From: Lactuca virosa
Lineage: Eukaryota; Streptophyta; Magnoliopsida; Asterales; Asteraceae
Direction of reading: 5' to 3'
Assembly: GCA_928212115.1 (NCBI GenBank)
Contig: CAKMRJ010005745.1
Coordinates: 76,854,499 to 76,918,498 of the forward strand
Length of the DNA stretch: 64,000 bases
A model generated the notes under the pieces. It made no database searches. It was not told the DNA's origin and saw only the letters and a list, made by a program, of their open reading frames with translations. Of this stretch, positions 9,605 to 17,275 are shown one piece after another (position 1 is the first letter of the stretch; each line of letters starts with the position of its first letter). A program made the position numbers and the translations under genes.

Positions 9605-9812
9605 TAAAGTTTCCAACTTTATGATCTTGCATGACTATTAAGTGCACAGTACCAAAAATCCTAATTTCTTACCTCTTCAAGACATTCTAGCTCATGCATG
9701 GAAGGGAAATAAGGCCCAAGATTACATTTTATGGTTACTAATAACTCCATAATGGATAAAGTTTCCATCTTTATCCATTAGAATGGTCCAAACAAGCAAG
9801 ATCTAGACTTTA
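9605..9812 (-). repeat. Remnant of another gypsy LTR with two hairpins
   Basis: Lies between the Gypsy-A and Gypsy-B ends. It carries ATAAAGTT-TCC-AACTTTAT (9604-9622) and AATGGATAAAG...CTTTATCCATT (9751-9761/9769-9779), plus CATGCATG. The first hairpin is the same motif as in the transcribed part of the Gypsy-B, -C and -D LTRs, so I read this as the debris of a minus-oriented relative into which Gypsy-A and Gypsy-B inserted. Confidence 0.5.
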
Positions 9813-10374
9813 TGTAACATCCCAGATTCAGAAGCAAGAGTTCAGGGGTGCTTTGTGTAAATAAAGAGCAGACTCGGCGAGTAGGAGCCTTAACTCGTCG
9901 AGTCGGAGCGGGTGCTGGGCACGTGATAAGTGACCCGACTCGCCGAGTCGGCGGCTGGACTCGACGAGTCAGTACTGGGAAGAGAAAACCCTAAATCTTA
10001 GGGTTTGCACCCTATTTAAAGGACTTTATGTCCTCACCTCAGCCTCTTTATTCCCCTTTGAGTGCCAGTAAACCCTAGAATCGTGTGAGCCTCCATTGTT
10101 GAGGAGATTTGAGCTTAGAAGAGGAAATTGGTGAAAGGAGCTTGTGGATTAAGAGGCTAGCATCAAGGAGTTCGTGTAGATCTGGGATCTACATCATATT
10201 GGGCTCATCTCTGAGGTAAAAAGGTCATTACCTTAAGCTATTTCATTCTAGATTCATCAATGGTGGTTGATTTGGGTCTTCTTAGCTTGTTTGGGATCCA
10301 TTTCGGGTTAGGGACTAGATCTGAGGTTGCAACTTCAGATCTAGGCTGGTTTTGATCCATGAAAGCATAAAGCA
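9813..10374 (+). repeat. Gypsy-B 5' LTR, first part
   Basis: Starts TGTAACATCCCAGATTCAG and matches the 3' LTR at 21691 almost base for base. A visible difference is a deletion in the 3' copy around one palindrome (compare 9931-9955 with 21809-21830). It ends at the 5-bp target duplication AAGCA (10370-10374) of the nested element; the LTR resumes at 14813. Confidence 0.92.
9872..10022 (+). promoter_or_regulatory. Gypsy-B LTR promoter: palindromes, inverted telo-boxes, TATA
   Basis: In order: ACTCGGCGAGT (9872-9882), ACTCGTCGAGT (9893-9903), ACTCGCCGAGT (9938-9948), ACTCGACGAGT (9959-9969); then AAACCCTAA (9986-9994) facing TTAGGGTTT (9998-10006); then CTATTTAAAGG (10012-10022). AAACCCTA is the plant telo-box known from promoters of growth genes. 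The TATA role is inferred from position and from the same arrangement in Gypsy-C, -D and -E. Confidence 0.65.
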
Positions 10375-10665
10375 TGTTAGGGTGCAAAATCACTCTTGGA
10401 TGTAGTTTTATGGCTTTACCATTATTGATGTGTAAATGAGTTGTCTTTCCTATAAATAGGAAGTGAGTGACACTCATATTTTAGTAATGAACACTTTGAG
10501 AGCATTAGTTTAAAGAGAGTTTCTTAACAAACCCATTTGTACTCTTTCTGATTCAACTAATGAGAGCTTAAACATAATTATTTACTCCTTGTGTTCTTGA
10601 GTTTTATGATGATTCACTAGATCTTTTCTAATTCCGCACATGCCATCATAATCAACACCACTACA
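10375..10665 (+). repeat. 5' LTR of the nested short-LTR element (291 bp)
   Basis: TGTTAGGGTGCAAA...CACCACTACA. It has a clear TATA box, TATAAATAGG (10451-10460), about 75 bases from the start, as expected for a U3 promoter. Confidence 0.95.
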
Positions 10666-10666
10666 A

Positions 10667-10679
10667 TTGGTATCAGAGC
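10667..10679 (+). promoter_or_regulatory. Primer-binding site of the nested short-LTR element
   Basis: TTGGTATCAGAGC, two bases after the LTR; initiator tRNA-Met type. Confidence 0.92.
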
Positions 10680-10919
10680 GGGTGTTCTTGATTTGATCAA
10701 GAATTGATCCATGGTGGCAATCTTGATTTAGTGATTCATTTTTTGATCTTTGATGTTCGTGATTTGGAGAGTTTTTGGATTCTAGAAATCGAATTCATCA
10801 TTGTTTCTACTCATAATTCGATTTTCTTCACTAGAATTCAAGTAATTTTTACTTTCTCTCTCTAGAAAACCCATTCAAAATCACTTTCTCTCTCTAGAAA
10901 TTTTCAAGTTCTTGTAATC

Positions 10920-11555
10920 ATGGAGAAATGGATGATACATAGTAAAGATGTTCAAGGTGAATGCACTTTTGAATATATTCTTTATAGCTTGACTGTTGGA
11001 TTGCATAGTGAATGTGATATTGTTGTAAATGGAGAAAAGAATGAAGATGGAGAATTAATTAGTTGTCCAATTTTTCAAACCAAATATTTGTTTGATCGTT
11101 TGATTACCACATATCAAAAGAGACGAAGAAATAAGAAAGAAAGTGAAGTCATAAAAGGAATTCCTCGTGCTGAATGCAAATATGGAAGCAATAAACTTGA
11201 ATATTATGCAGATTGTCGTGAAGCTCGGGAAGGTGTTCTTGAAGATGATCATGATGTTCAAGAAAAAGGAGTTCAAGTTGATTTTCAAGATGAAAAAGTT
11301 TTTTGCTCGATTGGAGTTCAAACCGATGATATTTTGTGTTCTTGTGATTCGTTTGAAGGAATGATTCCTTATCGGAAGCCGGTGATCCAAGAAATTCACA
11401 AGTATCAAACTCCAAAAGATATGATTCAAATTCACAAAGTTGATGTTGTGGAAAGTGGGTTTGTTCATGGAGTTAAGTCTTCAAGATGCAAAAAGATGAG
11501 AAAGAAAAAGAAGAAGAAGATCAATCGCAAAAACAAGCAGGTTTACTCACAATAA
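10920..11555 (+). CDS. 211-codon ORF of unknown function inside the nested element
   Basis: Opens with ATG about 240 bases after the PBS, where gag would normally start, and runs to TAA at 11553-11555. I do not recognise a family. The first 60 residues are mixed (MEKWMIHSKDVQGECTFEY), the middle is acidic with scattered cysteines (GVQVDFQDEKVFCSIGVQTD, with the phrase GVQ.D twice), and the C-terminus is strongly basic (KKMRKKKKKK, then RKNKQ), suited to RNA binding or nuclear import. No zinc knuckle is visible. The frame continues open past the stop into the next ORF. It could be a highly diverged gag or a captured gene fragment. Coding status is inferred from length and position only. Confidence 0.55.
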   Translation: MEKWMIHSKDVQGECTFEYILYSLTVGLHSECDIVVNGEKNEDGELISCPIFQTKYLFDRLITTYQKRRRNKKESEVIKGIPRAECKYGSNKLEYYADCREAREGVLEDDHDVQEKGVQVDFQDEKVFCSIGVQTDDILCSCDSFEGMIPYRKPVIQEIHKYQTPKDMIQIHKVDVVESGFVHGVKSSRCKKMRKKKKKKINRKNKQVYSQ

Positions 11556-11873
11556 TCGTCAAATGTTGTTGTGAATCCGAAATCAATGAAGCAAATTTGG
11601 GTTCCAAAGCAACAATCTCCAAAGATTGCATTGAATTTGAAGTCAAAACCCAAAAGTGTTGGTGGTTCATTTGAAGATGTTCTTGGTTTGATGAAGAACA
11701 CGAAGAACGAGTTGTACATCACGCATAATGGGTGGTACAATGTTCAAATTGGAGATTTTCTCGTTCCAACAAAAGAAGCAAGATCTTCTAAATTTGATTC
11801 GTTCGTTGAAAATGGAACTCGATTCGTCAAAAAGGTAACTCAAATTCTCAAATGGATTCCAAAACGTCCATGA
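11556..11873 (+). CDS. In-frame continuation after a stop codon, ends KWIPKRP
   Basis: 106 codons in the same frame as the preceding ORF, separated only by the TAA at 11553-11555. The first ATG inside is at 11586. It contains KQIWVPKQQ, a phrase I associate with the region between gag and protease in some plant copia polyproteins (SIRE-like), then HNGWYNVQIGDFLVP. This suggests a copia-derived polyprotein with a stop mutation, or two overlapping functions by stop readthrough. No protease DSG/DTG motif follows. Confidence 0.4.
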   Translation, partial: SSNVVVNPKSMKQIWVPKQQSPKIALNLKSKPKSVGGSFEDVLGLMKNTKNELYITHNGWYNVQIGDFLVPTKEARSSKFDSFVENGTRFVKKVTQILKWIPKRP

Positions 11874-14284
11874 TTTTGATTCATATTTTGCGTTTTTTAA
11901 AATTTTTGATCGATTTGCTTCATTGGATCAAATCCGTTTCAACCCCGTTGATTGATCCAATTATTTTTTTAGATCAACTATCAAAGTCAAAATCATTTTC
12001 TAAAAATTCGAATTTACTGTTTATTGATCCAAATTGAAGTCCAATTTCCTTTGTTTGTTACTGTTCATATAAATTTTTTTTTAGCCCAATGTACAAATTT
12101 GTTTTCTGTACATTTTATTTCGAATACAAGCCCATTCCGTGACAATGAATCTGTTCATTGTTCATTCATTTTGAGCCCAAATTACAATTGTTTACTATTC
12201 ATCGCTTAAAACAACTTTTCGCATCCATCAAATTCGAACAAACTAAAACTCGATTAAAGTTGAGTTGGAATCGAAAATTTGACTTGTGTTGGCTTAACTA
12301 ATTTTTGATGAAGTCTAGAATCGATTTTTATTTCGATTTCATCTGTGTTCTATGTTCATCAGAGTTGTTTGAAAATCGAATGTGTTTGATTGTATTCGTT
12401 CACATCCTAGTATCGATGGTTTGGAGTTGAGATTACTTTCATCTGATATCGATTTAGGAATCAATTTGAGTTGAAGTTGAAATCGATTTTGGTTAATCAG
12501 ATTTGACGATTTGATTTCGATGGTTTGGGAATCGCACTCGATTTGAAATCGAAGTAGTTGAGGTCGATACGAAGTCAAGAAAGAATGGAATTGATTGATT
12601 TCCAAAGTTTAAAATCAATGATTCGATTGTCAAAGAACGAAGACTTATTATTGAGTTGATTTTACAGTCGATTTTGGAGTAAATGTTCGAAAGGTTAAGC
12701 TGATTGTGGGTATTGGAAGTCGATTGTTCAATGGTCGATGGTATTTGTGTTCATAACTGAAAAGCGAAGAATGAAAGTTGGAGTCAAGGATCAGATTTCG
12801 AAAGCAGGTGTCGACTGATGTTTGATTTGAGGTCGAATGCTCTTATTTGGAATTCGATTTTGGAGTCACCATGTAAATTTTGGAAGTCGATGTTTGAAAA
12901 CGTATGATTTCGTTTTTGGAGTGGTTGAATGATCGAGTTGCGTTACTGAAAATGAAGGTTGTGTTTTGAGTTGGAGTTATGATTTCGAATGGTTTGCTTG
13001 GGAACAAAATCGTTTTTGTGTTGTCATATTGATGACGAACTGATTTTGGGTTATATGCGAATCGGTTTTTATTTTGATATGGTTTATAGTCGAAAGTCAT
13101 GATTCCAATTGGCATCAACTTGGCTGGATTACTGTTGATTTCGAAGGCCGATGTTTGATCGGGTTGATGAATATTGATGTCAATGGCTGTAAGGACGAAT
13201 CGTGAGTGGGTTTACAGTCGAATGGTTGGTCTAAGTCGACGTGCGAAGGGTCTCAAGATTTTGGAGTCGACGCTTGAAGACTGGGAAAATTCTCAATGGA
13301 TTTTGGGGATTCGATTTTGGTGCTACAATTTTAAATTGATGGTCAAGGGTACTATGTCCATGGACGTACAATCGATTTCAATCTGTTAAAAGCGAAGTCT
13401 GTATATGTCAAAAGCGAAGGCTATGATTTTGGAATCGAAGTGTGATGTTGTTGTGATTTTGGGTCCCCGTTTCTTAAAAGCGAAGTCTCGCTTTTGGCAT
13501 AAGATTTTTCGATTTGGAATTGTTGATGTCAAGTGGATTCACGCTTCGTTATCGATGATTTTGATTAAAAGCGAAGGGTTGGCAACTTGATGAAAAAGCG
13601 AAGGAATGGTAACAAAAGCGAAGGCTTGATTTGTTAAAAGCGAAGGGTCGTGATTTCGTTTCCTGTAAAGCTAAGTGGTATTTTTGTTGTCTAGTTAACG
13701 AATTGAAGAAGATATAAAAATTTTCGTTAACAATGGTATTGAGATTTCGTGGCTGATTAACGAAACAAAAGTGACTAGTTAACGAAGGGAAGGAAGAAAG
13801 CTTCATGTCACTGTGAAACAAATGAATTGGGGAAGAAAAACACAAAGTTTCGAATGGGGTCCCTTAAGTTTCGAAGATAACGCAAAATTGATCCAATTTC
13901 GAATTTGCAGCAATAATTGACGAAGAACCATACATGTTTCGAAACTTACCCCTGAAATTTCGAAGACTTGGCAGAATTAGTCCAGTTTCGAATATTGAGC
14001 AAAAACTATGAAGAATGCAGAAGTTTCATGTTCAGTCCCTGCAGTTTATGCGAATTCACATTTTCTACCCAGTCTCGCAAATGGGGGAGAATTTCGTATA
14101 TTTGGCTGTTTTTGGCGCAATGGGTCCCTGCAGAATTCAGAAAGTGACATTTTTTACCTGGATTTTGGAAAATCTTGCAACTTTCACCCAAAAAGTCAAA
14201 AAATTTCACAAATTGGAAATTTTTTGAGGCTTTTTCGTGATTGTTTTTCCGTGCAAGATTTTTGGTGATTCATTTTTGGTACAC
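11874..14284 (+). repeat. Non-coding body of short motif arrays in the nested element
   Basis: About 2.4 kb without a convincing gene. It changes motif in steps: variants of TCGATTTTGGAGT (about 12240-13340), AAAAGCGAAG at least seven times (13388-13650), GTTAACGAA (13690-13790), then TTTCGAA (13848-14000). Most motifs share CGAA. The block 14008-14230 is unrelated. Confidence 0.6.
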
Positions 14285-14518
14285 ATCAAGGGGGAGTATT
14301 GTGAAGTTCATTCCTCGGGCCATTCTCACCCTTAATGGGTTTTATAATCATTTTTTGATTATAAAAAGGGGGAGAATGATGGGTATTCGAAGCAACTTTT
14401 TCGGGTATTCTTTGCGGATTTGAAGTCCGGTGTTACTTCAAGGGGGAGTTTGGTCTTGATCGCGCGAGCTCGTTGGATATTGAAGCCGGACATCCAATCG
14501 TAACTTTGAGGGGGAGAA
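14285..14518 (+). promoter_or_regulatory. Four polypurine tracts before the 3' LTR of the nested element
   Basis: AAGGGGGAG occurs at 14288-14296, AAAAAGGGGGAG at 14363-14374, CAAGGGGGAG at 14439-14448 and TTTGAGGGGGAGAA at about 14505-14518. The last touches the 3' LTR and is the functional plus-strand primer site by position. The others are about 75 bases apart. Confidence 0.75.
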
Positions 14519-14807
14519 TGTTAGGGTGCAAAGTCACTCTTGGATGTAGTTTTATGGCTTTACCCTTATTGATGTGTAAATGAGTTGTCTTTCCTATAAA
14601 TAGGAAGTGAGTGACACTCATATTTAGTAATGAACACTTTGAGAGCATTAGTTTAGAGAGAGTTTCTTACAAACCCATTTGTATTCTTTCTGATTCAACT
14701 AATGAGAGCTTAAATAGAATTATTTACTCCTTGTGTTCTTGAGTTTTATGATGATTCACTATATCTTTTCTAATTCCGCACATGCCATCATAATCAACAC
14801 CACTACA
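14519..14807 (+). repeat. 3' LTR of the nested short-LTR element (289 bp)
   Basis: TGTTAGGGTGCAAAG...CACCACTACA; TATAAATAGG at 14595-14604. Followed by target duplication AAGCA (14808-14812). Confidence 0.95.
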
Positions 14808-14892
14808 AAGCATCAGCCCTTGAGCATGTATGAGAGTGTCCTTGTCTTGAACCTTCCTTCTAGCTTGTGTTGAGCCTATATTGCCTTGCATG

Positions 14893-14917
14893 CACGTAAA
14901 GTTGGAAACTTTACGTG
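14893..14917 (+). promoter_or_regulatory. Hairpin CACGTAAAGTT-GGA-AACTTTACGTG in the Gypsy-B LTR
   Basis: Perfect 11-base arms and a 3-base loop, preceded by GCATG. Present again in the 3' LTR at 22326-22350. Shorter versions lie at the matching place in Gypsy-C (31409-31423), Gypsy-D (53679-53697), Gypsy-E (60386-60406) and the scrap at 9604-9622. Being downstream of the TATA box it would be in the RNA. Confidence 0.65.
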
Positions 14918-15000
14918 TGAAACTAGCCCTAGGAGTCTAGATCTATGAGTTGGAAGCAGTGAGATGGTCTGAAATCGTTTGAATAGGGATGACTTAAGTG

Positions 15001-15290
15001 GACTCGGCGAGTCTGTTCTTGGACTCGACGAGTTGGGTCGCAAACCCTAACTCATCAGGTTACGAGGCGGATCAGTGAGTCGAGTGGACTCAGTGAGTTG
15101 GACAGGCTAGGACTTGGATTGAAGGACTCGGCGAGTCATGGGGTGACTCGGCGAGTCGAGTCGTGAATGGTGGAATTCTGAGTTCATGAACTCGGCGAGT
15201 CACTAGGTTGACTCGGCGAGTAGGGTCAACCAGGAAGGTTGACTTTGACCCGGACTGTGACTTTGACCAAGAGTTGACCAGTTTGACTTT
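15001..15290 (+). promoter_or_regulatory. Second ACTCG-N-CGAGT cluster followed by TTGAC cluster
   Basis: At least six palindromes of the ACTCGNCGAGT type, some with one mismatch, between 15001 and 15222. Then TTGAC or its complement occurs about six times in 15224-15290, often as TTGACC/TTGACT, the W-box core bound by plant WRKY factors. Gypsy-C, -D and -E have similar GTCAA-rich stretches at the same relative place. Binding is inference. Confidence 0.5.
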
Positions 15291-15714
15291 CCAAGGGTAT
15301 TTTCGTAATATTGGCACTTATAGAATTGGTTCTATGGTAGTGTACTATGGTGGAGTTCGTGACGGTGGTCGGGGTAGCTGATCTTATCTCTTCAGTCACC
15401 AATTCCAAGGTGAGTTATCCTCACTATATCAACAGGGTCTAAGGCACCAAGGCCAGCCTTTTATCGGATTGGAATCCGGGTATCTGTTTGATATGTTATT
15501 GATTTGCTAGATCTGCATCCTGGTAATTAGGATGGTATTATGTTAGTGACCTGGTTTAGGTCGGTATCCTGGTTAGGATGTTGCTATGCTATGTGATCTG
15601 CTAGATCGGTTTGTTTGTCTATGGACTGTTATGTGATTATCTGTTATATGTGCACATGGTTGTTTGATTGGGGTTTAGGTTGAGGCGGGTCCTGCTTTGT
15701 GCGGTAGGCCAACA

Positions 15715-15960
15715 TACCCAGGGCGGACCGGGTAGACTACAGACCCGGGACGGCACATGGTCAGGCTGAAGGCCCAGCGAGCGGTCCGGATGGGCTGAAG
15801 GCCCCGTGAGGGCGGTCCAGACGTGCCGAGGCTCAGAGAGTGGACCAGACAGACTGTAGGCCCGGGGCGGGCAGTCCAGTCATACTGTAGACTCAGAGAG
15901 TGGACCAGGTGGACTGAAGGCCCGGTGCGGGCGGACCAGTCACACTGTAGACTCGATATG
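15715..15960 (+). repeat. G+C-rich tandem repeat near the 3' end of the Gypsy-B 5' LTR
   Basis: Diverged units of the form GGACTGAAGGCCCGGTGCGGG.GGACCAGTCA. A related stretch lies inside the element body at about 20455-20580. Confidence 0.7.
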
Positions 15961-16244
15961 CATGGTTGTTCTGTATTGTGATATGATATGATTATGGTTG
16001 TATGTGGTTGGTATTTTGGGGGTAACTCACTAAGCTTACGAGCTTACAGATTCAGTTTATTGTTTCAGGTACTTCAGGAGATCGTGGCAAGGCAAAGGCG
16101 TGATCGTACCGCTCCTCACTTTTATGATGTTGTTTCTGGGATACTCTGATAAATAATCTTTTGAAAACAAAGTTGTAATGTTTTGATGAACTTAATATGT
16201 TTTGAAAAGCTTAAATTGGTTTGAAATTTTATGGGTGTTACAAG

Positions 16245-16258
16245 TTGGTATCAGAGCC
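16245..16258 (+). promoter_or_regulatory. Gypsy-B primer-binding site
   Basis: TTGGTATCAGAGCC two bases after the LTR end at 16242; initiator tRNA-Met type. Confidence 0.93.
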
Positions 16259-17275
16259 TTGGTTTGAGTGAATTGGAGGAACATTCGTGTGAATCCAGTC
16301 TCAAATCAAGGAAAGGTTTTCGAAATAAATTTTAAAATGGTTTTCAAAATAAGTAAAGGAGGATGCAGGGGTACGATCAGCTAGAGCCAGTAAGTAGACC
16401 CCAAAATACCATACAAGTTATTTGATTATGTGATGTGTTAGAACAACATGCTAGTACTAGGCTAGGGATCTTCAGGGGTTGCATGATAGGATTGCTTGAT
16501 TGCATGATGCCTGCTAGCCTAGGGTTCTCTTTAGATGGAATTGACATCCTTATTGTAGTTATTTAGTGTATGCATCCCGGTTATACATAACTAAGATCTT
16601 ATAGCCTGAGAATGTTTGATTTGGCCTTATGTTCTGTTCTTGTCTGATTGGGAGCTTAGGGTAGGATTGGATATTCGAAAGTCTATGGGGTCCAGCGTTA
16701 TGTATGACTAGCATACACTAGTTCTGCAGGGTTTGTGGAAGTTTCACGGATGGGTGGCTTGTGTGGGACCGGTAGGTCAGTTATGAAATATGTAGTACTC
16801 CTCTAGGAGTGACGATTGAGCGCTCGTTATGCTTGTATATTTGTATTGTTAGGGTGTTGTGGTGATACTTGAGACAAATATGGGTAGGTGTGGAAGGTAG
16901 TATGGGCCCGTACTACTGAAAGCACAGGACCCATACGCGTGTCAAGGAAGTCACAACCCCTAGGGTTTGGTTGGGAGTAGGTTCCCTATCATTATATGGG
17001 CTATCAGAGATCTTTCTGGTGTATTAACAAAATGGTGGTTACGAGACCTCTTGAGACCGGATCTAGACCAGGATCGAGAACTGGCAGCCAGGAATGGCCA
17101 GTGTTGTCAGAGGATCATGTCGGTGAGATCATCCGGGGGGAGATGATCGAGATTGTTCGGGGACTGTTGCCATCTTGGAGGTCTTAATAGGTTCATGCAA
17201 GAGTTATGGCCTTTTCCATGGAAGTCGATTGTTGTACTTTGAGTATTGGGTTCTAGTGGGTCATATAAGTTCTAG
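16259..17275 (+). other. Gypsy-B internal region, first part
   Basis: About 1 kb. The only coding hint is a 63-codon ORF at 16996-17187 with TRPLETGSRPGSRTG and GEIIRGEMIEIVRGLLP, which could be the N-terminal scrap of a gypsy gag; I could not confirm that. The rest has no ORF or domain. Confidence 0.5.

Larger units (their letters stand above)
10375..14807 (+). mobile_element. Short-LTR non-autonomous retrotransposon with an unfamiliar ORF
   Basis: Complete insertion of 4433 bp in the Gypsy-B 5' LTR. LTRs of 291 and 289 bp differ by about seven substitutions and two 1-base gaps by my count. PBS and PPT are in place, and the 5-bp target duplication AAGCA is perfect (10370-10374 and 14808-14812). 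The intact Gypsy-B 3' LTR shows the empty site at 22240-22250. There is no capsid, protease, integrase or RT domain that I recognise. The body holds a 211-codon ORF, a second in-frame ORF, and a long stretch of short degenerate repeats. Confidence 0.93.
14813..16242 (+). repeat. Gypsy-B 5' LTR, second part
   Basis: Resumes at TCAGCCCTTGAGCATG and ends ATGGGTGTTACA. Contents in order: the 11-bp-arm hairpin (14893-14917), the second palindrome cluster and TTGAC cluster (15001-15290), and G+C-rich repeats (15715-15960). The 3' LTR copy (from 22248) is nearly identical as far as it goes. Confidence 0.92.

Noticed and set aside
9986..10006. Telomeric repeat tract
   Set aside because: Only single AAACCCTAA units in inverted pairs are present, not tandem arrays, and they recur at fixed LTR positions.
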